64,000 nt of DNA, from positions 1 through 64,000 of the forward strand of contig WTBR01000034.1 in assembly GCA_013138975.1 (NCBI GenBank), read 5' to 3'. Position numbers and translations under genes: made by a program. Positions 9,777 to 18,590 of this stretch are shown here, one piece after another (the first letter of the stretch is position 1; each line of letters opens with the position of its first letter). The DNA is from Bacteroidales bacterium. GTDB lineage: Bacteria; Bacteroidota; Bacteroidia; Bacteroidales; UBA12077. The notes beneath the pieces were generated by a model. That model was given only the letters and a program-made list of their open reading frames with translations. It had not been told where the DNA came from and did not search any database.

Positions 9777-10091
9777 ATTTTTTTTTAATCCTTACAACTA
9801 TCATTAGTTTAATTAAAAACGCTAGTCATTGTATTGCATGCCCATTTACAATTATTTGAAACTAAACACATAATCCAATTGTAAAAGAGGTTTTCATGTG
9901 CAATTTTATACTCATGTAAGTACACTCAGTATTGGAAATATTAATAGTCCTTTAAGTGATTAAAATATTTAAATATCATATTCGTTTTATTAAAAAAGAT
10001 ACTAAAGGCACTCAAATACTTCTAAATCGGAAGCATATAAGTAATAGAATTACTTGTAAAAACAAGTTAGGCGAAATGCTTTTAATTGGAT

Positions 10092-10250
10092 ATGAGCCAG
10101 AATCAACACATAGTTCCACAAGTTTATCTTAGAAAATTTGCTTATAAAACTTCTAACAATCAATGGAAAATTTCTGCTTTGGAAAAGGATAAATTTCAGT
10201 TAATGGACAAGATTAATAAATTTAGTGCTAAAGTGTATGTAACAAAATAA
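10092..10250 (+). pseudogene. DUF4238-like N-terminal fragment (52 codons)
   Basis: The frame starting with the ATG at 10092 reads MSQNQHIVPQVYLRKFAYKT, then SNNQWKISALEKDKF, and ends at a TAA at 10248. The start 'NQH(I/Y)VPQ.YLR.F' is the hallmark N-terminus of DUF4238 proteins, which are normally several hundred residues long. Only the first domain edge remains, so this is a truncated remnant or a very short derivative. The rest of the 9777-10369 gap holds nothing I recognise except a hairpin at 10291-10323. DUF4238 proteins are often found in mobile or defence-rich regions, so it marks a former accessory gene. Confidence 0.6.
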
Positions 10251-10290
10251 TACATTCTGCCATAATTCTATACTTTTCTACCCATAAATA

Positions 10291-10323
10291 AATCATCCTT
10301 TGTGACAACCACAAAGGATGATT
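10291..10323 (-). terminator. Hairpin downstream of the alcohol dehydrogenase gene
   Basis: Perfect 14-bp inverted repeat AATCATCCTTTGTG / CACAAAGGATGATT (10291-10304, 10310-10323) with a 5-base loop, 47 bases beyond the stop codon of the minus-strand dehydrogenase gene. The T-run on either side is weak, so it could act as a bidirectional terminator or an mRNA-end stabiliser. Confidence 0.65.
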
Positions 10324-10369
10324 TTATCTTAATTTAATTGTTGAAAATTTTATTTTCACTTACATATCC

Positions 10370-11431
10370 TTAATTATTTACATAAGGTGTAACAACCCAC
10401 TTAAGACAGTTTTCTTTCTTATGACCAAAAATGTCATAACCTTTTAGAATATCATTTAGTGGTGCTCTATGTGTAATTAAGAAATTAGTGTTGATTTTAC
10501 CAGTCTGAATAAGCTTAATTAATTCAGGAATATGGTTAGCATTAACCAATCCCATACTGATAGTAATATTTTTAATCCACAATTTGTTCATAGCTAACTC
10601 TTGTGGTTTTTCAAATACACCTATAAGAGATACATTTCCACCTGGTCTTACTGCATCGATAGCTAAGTCATAAGTTGGTTTAACTCCTACTGCTTCAATT
10701 GTTACATCGGCACCCCGACCTTGAGTCAATTCTTTAATTCTTTCAACAGTATTTTCTTTAGCAGGGTTAATCGCAATATCTGCAATGCCTTCTTTTAATG
10801 CCACATTTAAACGATCTTGATTTGTGTCTACAGCGATAATTTGTGAAGGACCCCATAATTTAGCCGTTGCCATTGCACACATTCCAACCGGACCGCAACC
10901 CATTACTGCTATTGTGTCACCAGGTTTAATTCTTCCTTGTTCTGCTCCAAAATAACCTGTAGATAAAATATCACCTACAAATAGTACGTCCTCTTCTGTT
11001 AATCCCTCTGGAATTTTATGTAATCCCATGTTAGCATGAGGTACACGAACATACTCAGACTGACAACCATCAATCATATAACCAAAAATCCAACTTCCTG
11101 TTGTACACTGAGAATATTCACCACGAAGACAATGAAAACATTCACCACATTGAGTAACGCAAGAAACAGCAACCTTATCACCTACTTTAGCATTTCTTAC
11201 ATTTGATCCTATTTCTATAACTTCTCCAACAAATTCATGACCAATAATTCGCCCTTCTTCAACTTCTGGCAAACCTCCTGCCTTTATATGAAGATCTGTC
11301 CCACAAATAGTTGAATGAGTAACTCGAATAATCGCATCATCAGATTCAATAATTTCAGGTACAGGTACATCATCCAGTCTCATATCTTCTGGTCCATGGT
11401 AAACTACAGCTTTCATTGTTTTCTTATTCAT
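10370..11431 (-). CDS. Zinc-dependent alcohol dehydrogenase (MDR superfamily)
   Basis: NAD(P)-dependent medium-chain dehydrogenase of 353 residues. Catalytic zinc ligands are C43 and H65-E66 (GHEFVGEV); the structural zinc site is complete with C95, C98, C101 and C109. The Rossmann motif is VMGCGPVGMCAMA. The fold and length fit secondary-alcohol/threonine/glutathione-independent formaldehyde-type dehydrogenases; the substrate is not readable. The ATG at 11431 has a GAGAGGA stretch eight bases upstream, unusual in this genome, and is preferred over Met6. It is divergent from an AraC-family regulator with a 182-bp intergenic region, the classic layout of a regulator controlling its neighbour. 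A large hairpin closes the gene. Confidence 0.9.
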   Translation of the reverse strand: MNKKTMKAVVYHGPEDMRLDDVPVPEIIESDDAIIRVTHSTICGTDLHIKAGGLPEVEEGRIIGHEFVGEVIEIGSNVRNAKVGDKVAVSCVTQCGECFHCLRGEYSQCTTGSWIFGYMIDGCQSEYVRVPHANMGLHKIPEGLTEEDVLFVGDILSTGYFGAEQGRIKPGDTIAVMGCGPVGMCAMATAKLWGPSQIIAVDTNQDRLNVALKEGIADIAINPAKENTVERIKELTQGRGADVTIEAVGVKPTYDLAIDAVRPGGNVSLIGVFEKPQELAMNKLWIKNITISMGLVNANHIPELIKLIQTGKINTNFLITHRAPLNDILKGYDIFGHKKENCLKWVVTPYVNN

Positions 11432-11613
11432 TTTTAAATCCTCTCAATTTTTAATTTTTATGTTATTAATTATGTTTTATTTAAATATTTCACTTTACGT
11501 TTGCTCATCGTATAATTAAAAACAGTGTTAATAAAATAACAGTGCAAAAGTGATTAGAATAATTTTTAAATGAATAGCTCTTATTTTTTAAAAATAGTCG
11601 TAATTTAATTTCT

Positions 11614-12456
11614 ATGCTTAATACATTCAATAGATTACTTGAAGTTGCTGATGGACTGCAATCAAACTTAGTAAAATTATTATACTATGAAATTGATGGT
11701 GATTTTAATGATTTCTATAAAAGTTATGAAAGCCTACGATTATGCACAATCTTAGAGGGAGAAAAGCATGTATGTCTTAATAACAAGGAAGAGTTTACTT
11801 ATACTAAGGATAGACTATTAATACTACCTCCTTACTCAACCGTTCACATGGATATACAAAAACATACTAAAGCATTAGTTTTAGAGTTGAATGATAGATT
11901 AATATCGGAAGTAAAACTCAAAACATTTACTTCGGAAAGTTTAGAAATAGATGAGAATAAATTTTATCTCGGGCCAAATAACGGAGATGTAAAAAACTGT
12001 TTGCAAAGAATTCATAATATTGCTATTTCTCAAGATAGAAATAAACAATATTTACTGGATTTACTAGCACAAGAACTTACAGCGTACGTAGTTAGAGAGT
12101 CTGGCGCTAGCCAAATCATCAATAATGAGATTAATACTTTAACTTCGAAAGCAATTATGCTAATGAGAGAAAATCTAAGCCCACCTATTTCTATAAATGA
12201 CATAGCTTATACCTTAAATATATCTGTTCCCTTTTTATCCAAAAAGTTTAAAAACCAAGTTGGTATATCTCCAAGTATCTTTTATAATAACTTAAAATTA
12301 CAAGAAGCAAAAAAACTTTTACTTAGCAAGAATGTAAATGAAACATCTTGGAATCTTGGTTATGAAAATGTAAGTCACTTCATTAGATTGTTTACAAGAG
12401 CATTTGGTTTTACACCATTACAGTGGAAAATAGAAAATGATAAAGTATTATTGTAA
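11614..12456 (+). CDS. AraC-family transcriptional regulator
   Basis: DNA-binding regulator of 280 residues. The N-terminal cupin-like half (about 1-160; ILEGEKHVCLNNKEEF, ILPPYSTVHM) would sense a small ligand. The C-terminal half (about 175-277) has the two helix-turn-helix units of AraC proteins, the second with the conserved SWNLGYENVSHFIRLFTRAF and the end segment GFTPLQWK. It is transcribed away from the zinc alcohol dehydrogenase gene across a shared 182-bp promoter region, so it most likely controls that gene. The ligand, perhaps an alcohol or aldehyde, is inference from context only. Confidence 0.88.
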   Translation: MLNTFNRLLEVADGLQSNLVKLLYYEIDGDFNDFYKSYESLRLCTILEGEKHVCLNNKEEFTYTKDRLLILPPYSTVHMDIQKHTKALVLELNDRLISEVKLKTFTSESLEIDENKFYLGPNNGDVKNCLQRIHNIAISQDRNKQYLLDLLAQELTAYVVRESGASQIINNEINTLTSKAIMLMRENLSPPISINDIAYTLNISVPFLSKKFKNQVGISPSIFYNNLKLQEAKKLLLSKNVNETSWNLGYENVSHFIRLFTRAFGFTPLQWKIENDKVLL

Positions 12457-12492
12457 ACATCCTATTTAACTTAACTCTTAATAATCCTTTAA

Positions 12493-12630
12493 GATATTAT
12501 TCACGATAGCAGATTGGAAAAGTATTTGACTTCTCTTGAAAACACTTTTGAGTTCTTGGCAAGAAAAAATTGTATAAAAACTATTTACAATGCTCGTTCA
12601 ACTGGTAATGCAGGAGTTTTGGCGTTCTAA
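12493..12630 (+). pseudogene. Uncharacterised gene fragment lacking a start codon
   Basis: A 45-codon open frame after a stop at 12490 reads DIIHDSRLEKYLTSLENTFE, then FLARKNCIKTIYNARSTGNA and GVLAF before a TAA at 12628. It looks protein-like in composition but has no ATG in frame. I do not recognise the family. It may be the tail of a gene whose body has been lost. Confidence is low because short frames of this kind can occur by chance. The stretch from 12631 to 12756 shows nothing further. Confidence 0.25.
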
Positions 12631-12756
12631 CAAAGTTTTGCTACCTTGCTAGCCGGCAGGCGGTCTTCGGTTTCAATTGTCGGATTTATTAATCAATTCA
12701 ATAGAAATCAATATCCCAGTTATGGCAAAAACGTTGAAGTAAAAAATGCATTCAAG

Positions 12757-13506
12757 ATGAGAGAAAGAAACGATTTAAAATTAGCTGTACTTATAGATGC
12801 TGATAATATCCCTTATTCAAATATAAAAGGGATGCTCGATGAGATTGCAAAATTAGGTACCCCAACAATTAAACGAATTTATGGTGATTGGACAAAACCA
12901 ACGGTATCCGGTTGGAAACCTGCATTGCTTGAACATGCCATAACTCCTATTCAACAATATAGTTATACCACCGGTAAAAATGCTACCGACTCAGCAATGA
13001 TTATTGATGCTATGGATATTTTACATAGCGAAAAAGTAGATGGATTTTGCCTGGTTTCAAGCGATAGTGATTTTACCCGATTGGCGACCAGATTAAGAGA
13101 ATCGGGAATGTTGGTTATAGGTATTGGCGAAAAGAAAACACCCAAGCCCTTTATTGTAGCTTGCGATAAATTTATTTATATCGAAATTATTAGTTCCCAA
13201 AAAACATCAAAAACTACCACTACGCAAGCTCCGGTGCAAACAGAAAAATTTGACTTGATCGATGGTAAATTTATACATTTATTAAAATCTTCGATTGAAG
13301 ATATAGCTGATGATAACGGATGGGCTTCACTTGCTGAGGTTGGTTCTTTGGTTATTAAAAAGAAACCTGATTTTGATCCAAGAAATTACGGATTTCCAAA
13401 ATTGACTCCATTAATAAAATCATTAAAAAAGTATTTTGATGTTGATGAAAGAGATTCGGAAAAATCGCGAATAAAGCATATTTATGTAAAGATTAAAAAT
13501 AAATAG
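12757..13506 (+). CDS. NYN-domain (LabA/DUF88-like) protein with OST-HTH/LOTUS domain
   Basis: Putative PIN-like RNase of 249 residues. The N-terminal NYN domain has the acidic active-site set: LAVLIDADNIPYS (D and D-N), the SAMIIDAMDIL segment, and FCLVSSDSDFTRLATRLRES near the end of the domain. After a low-complexity linker (QKTSKTTTTQAPVQTEK) the C-terminal part (about 175-245; SLAEVGSLVIKKKPDFDP, YGFPKLTPLIKSL) is an OST-HTH/LOTUS domain that binds RNA. An upstream TTG at 12646 is open in frame, but the added 37 residues run through repeat-like sequence and are not conserved, so I start at the ATG 12757, right before the domain. Family proteins act in RNA turnover. The gene stands alone. 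Confidence 0.85.
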   Translation: MRERNDLKLAVLIDADNIPYSNIKGMLDEIAKLGTPTIKRIYGDWTKPTVSGWKPALLEHAITPIQQYSYTTGKNATDSAMIIDAMDILHSEKVDGFCLVSSDSDFTRLATRLRESGMLVIGIGEKKTPKPFIVACDKFIYIEIISSQKTSKTTTTQAPVQTEKFDLIDGKFIHLLKSSIEDIADDNGWASLAEVGSLVIKKKPDFDPRNYGFPKLTPLIKSLKKYFDVDERDSEKSRIKHIYVKIKNK

Positions 13507-13589
13507 AGCAAGATATTGATGCCTAATAATGCTGGATTTAAGGAATAAAGCAACAAAAATCACAATATTTGAATTAAAAGAAAAACATT

Positions 13590-14159
13590 ATGCTCACAAT
13601 GGGTTTATTTAAAATTACAACAGGAATTATGGCTCTTTCTATGTTATTTAGTAATTGCGAAGAAGAAAGCAATAGTAAACAGTATGATTTATCAAATCAA
13701 AAAATACTATTTCAATACGAATATAGTAATCATGCATGGGGTTATCAGCATCATGGTTGGATGATTGATTCTGCAGGAGATGTTCATTGCTATAATTTAC
13801 CAGATAATTGGCATAATTGTGATTCGTTGGGATTAATTGATGAATCACTTTTGGAATCTAATTTATTACAGGCAGATTCAGTTTGTTTTACTGTAGATAA
13901 AATTAAATTAGGCTCAATGCTATTATTGATTGAAGAAGCTGCAAAAGGAGAAAAATTAGACCCTAAACAAAAGATGTATGATGCAGGGACTGAAGTTTAT
14001 AAAGCATACATATTAAATACTGTAACTAATAAATATGAGTCAGTTATATTAAAACAGACCGGTGATTATCAAATCGAAAATAAATCGCAAGCAGCTGAAG
14101 AATTATATAATTGGTTATACTCAATTAAAAATGAAATTAAAAAGTCGAAACGTAAATAG
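13590..14159 (+). CDS. Putative lipoprotein of unknown function
   Basis: A 189-residue protein with a lipoprotein-type signal: a hydrophobic stretch from about residue 5 ends in MLFSNC with the lipidation cysteine at C23. The mature part begins with EEESNS and contains aromatic-rich segments NHAWGYQHHGWMIDS and CYNLPDNWHNC, then a predicted alpha/beta region with a lysine-rich end. I do not recognise a named family. A start at Met4 (13599) is equally possible and does not change the signal. Its location is probably the periplasmic face of the inner or outer membrane. It sits between the NYN gene and the GIY-YIG cassette with no obvious partner. Confidence 0.6.
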   Translation: MLTMGLFKITTGIMALSMLFSNCEEESNSKQYDLSNQKILFQYEYSNHAWGYQHHGWMIDSAGDVHCYNLPDNWHNCDSLGLIDESLLESNLLQADSVCFTVDKIKLGSMLLLIEEAAKGEKLDPKQKMYDAGTEVYKAYILNTVTNKYESVILKQTGDYQIENKSQAAEELYNWLYSIKNEIKKSKRK

Positions 14160-14392
14160 CAAGTTTCTGGTAATTTCTCCTTAATCGTTCTCATTTTAAA
14201 AATAGAAACTAATGCGAAGGCACTTGTAATTAAAAATTACATTGCCATTCTTAGGTAAATTGAATAGGATTGCTTGCCTTTTATCGAATAAATGAAAATC
14301 AGAATAAGCAATTATTATATACAAAAAAATTAAAAGGATAACAATATTCTACATACTCACTAGTTATAAGGCATTTAAAAAACATCACACCA

Positions 14393-15241
14393 ATGTTAGA
14401 TTTTAGTTCAATAGACATTAAAACAATTTTACCAGATGGTAATCAGATTGAAGAATTAGCTGAAAAGATAATGCTTGGCTCATGTCTTTTTGGCACATTA
14501 TTGACAGATTCTTATTCTGAAAAAGAAACAAAAGAAATTCATCAGGCATTGAAAATTCTTTGTGGTAAATATGATACCCATCCTTTTGACACATATGGAA
14601 TTTATTGTTATTGGGATTTGAAGACTAAAGAGATACTATATATTGGCTTGACAAATAATTTAATCACAAGATTTTCTCAACACAATAATTTAGGTTCAAA
14701 ATCGAGTAAAGGAAACAAAAGTTTTAAAATTAAGGAATACCTTAAGTTAAATGAAAAAATTGGATTTTCGTTATTACTCCAACCCCCATTGATTCACCAA
14801 GAACCAAACCTTTTTGATAAGGATAATGAAGTTAAGGTAATAGAAAGTTCTTTATTTCAATCATTTAAGAATATACACGGAAAATTACCAAAATGGAATG
14901 AAGCAGAAGGTACACGGATTGGACGAACAGATAAACTTGTAACAAGGTATGGAGATATTTTAGACATGATAAATTTGGAAAAGTCTGGATATTTAAATGC
15001 AAATTCTACAATTCGTGAACTTGCGAATAATACAGAATATCAAATGTTTGAATGTGACTTAAATCTTGTTAGAGCTTTTATGTATCAATGGAAAGAATCT
15101 TTTGAAAAAGTTGTCGCAAAAATAATCCGATGGAATGAGTTTATGGTTTCACAAGGGAATTTTGTTGCAGCAGAATCTAACATCAGATTACTAAATCTTA
15201 TTAAAAGCTCATATTTGACTAAGAAAATAAAAGCCTTATAA
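14393..15241 (+). CDS. GIY-YIG nuclease-domain protein
   Basis: A 282-residue cytoplasmic protein. Residues about 60-105 contain the GIY-YIG signature: YGIYCYWDLKTKEILYIGLT followed by NNLITRFSQH, with the catalytic arginine expected in that last segment. Downstream NEVKVIESSLFQSF may supply the metal-binding glutamate (E-x-x-L). The regions before and after the domain are not familiar. GIY-YIG domains occur in homing enzymes, repair nucleases and restriction enzymes, and a role in DNA cutting is possible but not shown. The leader is only 22 bases from the upstream GTTATAAG core, and the stop codon lies inside the attC-like sequence, both typical of cassette genes. Confidence 0.7.
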   Translation: MLDFSSIDIKTILPDGNQIEELAEKIMLGSCLFGTLLTDSYSEKETKEIHQALKILCGKYDTHPFDTYGIYCYWDLKTKEILYIGLTNNLITRFSQHNNLGSKSSKGNKSFKIKEYLKLNEKIGFSLLLQPPLIHQEPNLFDKDNEVKVIESSLFQSFKNIHGKLPKWNEAEGTRIGRTDKLVTRYGDILDMINLEKSGYLNANSTIRELANNTEYQMFECDLNLVRAFMYQWKESFEKVVAKIIRWNEFMVSQGNFVAAESNIRLLNLIKSSYLTKKIKAL

Positions 15242-15371
15242 CAGCGGGCCTTACAGCATACGAGGGTTTTATTGTAATTAAAAAAATTAAGTTATCTTTA
15301 ACTTTCGTTAATGGGGGATGCTGAAATTCAGCGAAAACTATTGCAGCTTTAAACCCTCGGATCGTTATAAG
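15235..15371 (+). repeat. attC-like palindromic recombination site
   Basis: Outer inverted repeat CTTATAAC (15235-15242) / GTTATAAG (15364-15371) and inner inverted repeat CGAGGGTTT (15261-15269) / AAACCCTCG (15351-15359), separated by a shorter imperfect central region. The outer boxes match the RYYYAAC / GTTRRRY form of attC sites, and the 137-bp length lies within the known attC range. The TAA stop of the GIY-YIG gene is at 15239-15241. Confidence 0.55.
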
Positions 15372-15396
15372 AAACAAAAAGTAAGTTTGATAAACA

Positions 15397-16227
15397 ATGG
15401 AAATACATTCATTAAAAAGCAATGAATTTAATTTATCAGTTAATGAAATTGATTACCAACCCACATATGATTATTCAAAAATACATAGGCATACATATTT
15501 TGAAATTTTTTTATTTGAAAAAGCTAAAGGTGGAAAACAAATAATTGATTTCAACACTTATGAAATAAAAGACAAAACACTTTATATAGTAGCACCAAAT
15601 CAAGTACATCTGCTAAAACGACTTAAAAATGAGAATGGAATCATATTACAGTTTACTTCTGAATATTTAAAAACAAGTATTCCATCAACGCCAGCTAATT
15701 TATTATTTGCGTTAAAGGCAAATCCTAAAACTAAACTTACATTAATAGATTATAACACACTTCTTTATTCATTTCAATATCTGAAAAAATTATATAAATC
15801 AAATGAAGTATATAAGAATGAAAAAATCGCTTATTTTTTTTCTTTTACTATTTTTCAAATATTAGGTGTATTACAAAATAAATCCAATGATTTAAAAAAG
15901 GATAATCTAACTTTTCAATTCCTCTTATCAGCAGAAAACCATTTTGTAAAAAATAGAAATATCAGTGAATATGCAAGAATGTTAAACATTTCTGTCACCA
16001 AGCTAAATAAACAAATTAAAAAAGACCTAGGCAAAACACCTTTGCAAATTATTCACGAACTATTAATTGTAGAAATTAAAAGATTAATAATAATTGAACA
16101 ATTATCACATAAAGAAATTAGCAACCATCTACAATTTGACAGTCAAAGCTCCTATAATAGATTTGTAAATAAACAATTAGGTTGCAATCCGACTGAATTA
16201 AGCAAATCTTTAGAAATTCACAAATAA
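15397..16227 (+). CDS. AraC-family transcriptional regulator
   Basis: DNA-binding regulator of 276 residues. The N-terminal cupin-like part has IHRHTYFEIFLFEKAKGG, a typical AraC effector-domain start with histidines, and LYIVAPNQVHLLKR. The C-terminal HTH region (about 180-275) reads FVKNRNISEYARMLNISVTK and later HKEISNHLQFDSQSSYNRF with the closing LGCNPTEL. It lies 75 bp upstream of a LysE-family exporter gene in the same direction, so it probably regulates that exporter. The gene begins 26 bases after the attC-like site, so it could be affected by cassette traffic. Ligand unknown. Confidence 0.85.
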   Translation: MEIHSLKSNEFNLSVNEIDYQPTYDYSKIHRHTYFEIFLFEKAKGGKQIIDFNTYEIKDKTLYIVAPNQVHLLKRLKNENGIILQFTSEYLKTSIPSTPANLLFALKANPKTKLTLIDYNTLLYSFQYLKKLYKSNEVYKNEKIAYFFSFTIFQILGVLQNKSNDLKKDNLTFQFLLSAENHFVKNRNISEYARMLNISVTKLNKQIKKDLGKTPLQIIHELLIVEIKRLIIIEQLSHKEISNHLQFDSQSSYNRFVNKQLGCNPTELSKSLEIHK

Positions 16228-16265
16228 TTGATTAAAATTGATAACTCGTGATTTGTTAACTGTTT

Positions 16266-16273
16266 TAACTTTG
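16266..16273 (+). promoter_or_regulatory. Candidate Bacteroidota -7 promoter box upstream of lysE-like gene
   Basis: TAACTTTG fits the -7 consensus TAnnTTTG and lies 28 bases before the ATG of the exporter gene. A correctly spaced -33 TTTG is not clear; TTTG at about 16252 is too close. So the exporter may have its own promoter beside read-through from the AraC gene. Confidence 0.4.
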
Positions 16274-16301
16274 TACTAAGTTAAATTTTTAAGCAGAAAC
16301 A

Positions 16302-16931
16302 ATGGAACTCGAACTCGTACTATCTTTTTTAGGAGCGTCAATTATCCTGACATTTATGCCAGGGCCTGATAATATATTTGTATTAACGGAAAGCTTAACA
16401 AAAGGACAAAGAAATGGGATTGCTATTTCAACCGGATTAGTTTCTGGAATTCTAATCCATACACTAGCAGCAGCAACCGGACTATCAATAATAATTCAAA
16501 AGTCGGCAATTGCATTTTCAATTATTAAATATTTGGGTGCAGGATATTTGTTCTATTTAGCTGTGGCAGCAGTAAAGGACAAGAAGCCATTAATCGATTT
16601 AAAAATGAAAAATGGTGATTCCAAAATAGGTTTTCTAAAGCTTATAAGAAAGGGATTTTTAATGAATGTTTTAAACCCAAAAGTTTCACTCTTTTTTATA
16701 GCTTTCTTACCTCAGTTCATCAGCACAAAAGGATTTAATGCTACACATCAAATGATTATTCTTGGGATTATTTTTATGATTCAATCATTCATAATATTTA
16801 GTGTAATATCATTATTATCAAGTAGATTTTCAGGATATTTAAACAATTATAAATTTTGGAAAATAACAAAATGGAGTAAGATTAGTGTCTTGTCCATGCT
16901 AGGATTGTTCTTAGCATTATCGAAAAAATAA
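16302..16931 (+). CDS. LysE/RhtB-family amino-acid or metabolite exporter
   Basis: Inner-membrane exporter of 209 residues with about six hydrophobic segments (for example LVLSFLGASIILTFMPG, ISTGLVSGILIHTLAAATG, MIILGIIFMIQSFIIFSVIS). The family signature MPGPDNIFVLTES follows the first segment, and the central NVLNPKVSLFFIAFLPQF segment is the second conserved block of LysE proteins. Members export basic amino acids, homoserine or threonine by proton antiport; the substrate here cannot be read. It follows an AraC-family gene, likely its regulator. Confidence 0.9.
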   Translation: MELELVLSFLGASIILTFMPGPDNIFVLTESLTKGQRNGIAISTGLVSGILIHTLAAATGLSIIIQKSAIAFSIIKYLGAGYLFYLAVAAVKDKKPLIDLKMKNGDSKIGFLKLIRKGFLMNVLNPKVSLFFIAFLPQFISTKGFNATHQMIILGIIFMIQSFIIFSVISLLSSRFSGYLNNYKFWKITKWSKISVLSMLGLFLALSKK

Positions 16932-17091
16932 CGATGCATAATACAATATGTGTTAAATATAATGGCGGAAAAACGTATTAAAAATAAAGATCTCAAACTC
17001 AAAACAATTCTCACAGATTGTTAACAAAGCGATCTAAAATCTGCCATTACGAATACAATAACTGTTATTCACAATTTAAAAATAAAACAGA

Positions 17092-18552
17092 ATGAAAAAG
17101 ATCCTCTTATTAAGCTTTATTTTACCTTGTTTTTTACAAGTAAATGCTCAAAAAATTGAAGTCAGTTATCCTCCTGAATTATTTAATGAGAATTTTTCGG
17201 GGAATGTCTTATTGTATTTATCAAAAGATAATCCTAAACCAAAAGATGTGTTTGTGGGTGCAGAAATTATACCTGCTTTCAGATTGAAAGTTGAAAATTT
17301 ACATCCCAATGAAAAGGTAGTTTTTGATGATAAAGCCATTTCATTTCCTGTTGAGCTTTCAAATATAGAACGAGGCGAATACTTCGTACAGGCTGTTTTC
17401 GATCGAAACCTTGGTGGAAGAACCATAGGAAATAGCGCCGGAAATTTGTTTTCGAAAACCAAGAAAATAAATTTAACGAAAGAATTTAATAAGACCTTTT
17501 CTATTGTGTGCAATCAAATGGCAGAAGATCTATCCTTTAGTGGCAATGAATATTATCAAGAAATAATAGTAAATTCAGACTTATTAAGCGACTTTTATAA
17601 AAAACCAATAAGCATAAATGGAGCTGTTAGTTTACCAGATGAATACTACAAAAAACCTGAAGCTCAATATCCGGTAGTGTATACAGTTTTTGGGTTTGGT
17701 GGAGATTATAGGGAACCATTACGAGGAGATGGAATTACTACTTTAGGCAATCAGCCCGTTATTACAGTGTATTTAGATGGTAGTTGTCCCGAAGGTCATT
17801 CAGTATATGCCAATAGTGATGTAAATGGTCCATGGGGCGATGCCTTAGTAAAGGAATTTATTCCAGCAATAAATAAAAAGTTTCGAACCAATGGTGCTAA
17901 TTTAGTAACCGGACACAGTAGTGGTGGTTGGACTGTTTTGTGGTTACAAATAAACTATCCTAACACATTTGCAGGTTGTTGGGCAAGTGCGCCCGACCAA
18001 GTAGATTTCAGAAATTATCAAAACAAAAACATTTACGAAACTGATAATATGTACTATGATGATAATGGACATTTGACAGCAGACGTTACCTTGGCGGGTT
18101 TTATGCCTATGATTAAATCAAAAGATACATACCAAATGGAAAATGTGGTGTACCGCGGAGAGCAGATTCATTCTTTTGATGCCGTATTTGGAGCTTATGA
18201 TGAAGAAGGAGATCATATTCGCCTAGTAATAGATCCCAAAACAGGAGATATAAACAAAAAAGCGCTACAGTTCTGGAAACGATACGACATATCTTTGCTT
18301 TTGCGTGAAAATTGGGATAAATTCAAAAATGAAATAGATAATAAAATTTTAATTACTGTTGGAGATCAAGATAATTTTTATTTAAATAAAGCCGTTCACT
18401 TATTGGATGATGAAATGCGTAAACTTAATAGTAATATGAAGTTTGTTTATTTTTCGGGCGATCATTTTACTGTTCATTTTAATGATGATTATCAAAAAAA
18501 AGGACATGATTTTTTAGAAAAGTGTTATCAGAACTGGTATAATAATAAATGA
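17092..18552 (+). CDS. Secreted alpha/beta-hydrolase, putative esterase
   Basis: A 486-residue protein exported by a signal peptide (residues 1-19, ending VNAQ). After an N-terminal beta-rich domain (about 20-185; LNPK-type strands and ERGEYFVQAVFDR) comes an esterase-D-like alpha/beta-hydrolase domain (about 190-483): YPVVYTVFGFGGDYR forms the oxyanion-hole region, GHSSGG holds the nucleophile S276, the acid is probably the aspartate in VGDQDNF, and the histidine is H in SGDHFTVHF. Related proteins hydrolyse feruloyl, acetyl or siderophore esters. Nothing in the neighbourhood fixes the substrate. Family assignment is good, function is general. Confidence 0.82.
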   Translation: MKKILLLSFILPCFLQVNAQKIEVSYPPELFNENFSGNVLLYLSKDNPKPKDVFVGAEIIPAFRLKVENLHPNEKVVFDDKAISFPVELSNIERGEYFVQAVFDRNLGGRTIGNSAGNLFSKTKKINLTKEFNKTFSIVCNQMAEDLSFSGNEYYQEIIVNSDLLSDFYKKPISINGAVSLPDEYYKKPEAQYPVVYTVFGFGGDYREPLRGDGITTLGNQPVITVYLDGSCPEGHSVYANSDVNGPWGDALVKEFIPAINKKFRTNGANLVTGHSSGGWTVLWLQINYPNTFAGCWASAPDQVDFRNYQNKNIYETDNMYYDDNGHLTADVTLAGFMPMIKSKDTYQMENVVYRGEQIHSFDAVFGAYDEEGDHIRLVIDPKTGDINKKALQFWKRYDISLLLRENWDKFKNEIDNKILITVGDQDNFYLNKAVHLLDDEMRKLNSNMKFVYFSGDHFTVHFNDDYQKKGHDFLEKCYQNWYNNK

Positions 18553-18590
18553 GAAGGATTAACACTTTTCATGTATTAAATAAATGATTT

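Larger units (their letters stand above)
14363..15371 (+). mobile_element. Lone integron-type gene cassette (GIY-YIG gene plus attC-like site)
   Basis: The GIY-YIG gene is bracketed on the left by GTTATAAG (14363-14370) and on the right by an attC-like palindrome (15235-15371) ending in the identical GTTATAAG. This is the layout expected of a single cassette inserted at a G^TT core site: cassette start, ORF with little leader, then attC overlapping the stop codon. No integrase gene and no second attC are in the window, so it would be a solitary, CALIN-like insertion. Seen: the repeated core and the nested palindrome. Inferred: the integron origin. Confidence 0.5.

Noticed and set aside
12646..12756. 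Upstream TTG extension of the NYN-domain gene
   Set aside because: The added 37 residues have unusual composition and are not part of the domain; the ATG at 12757 directly precedes the conserved start.
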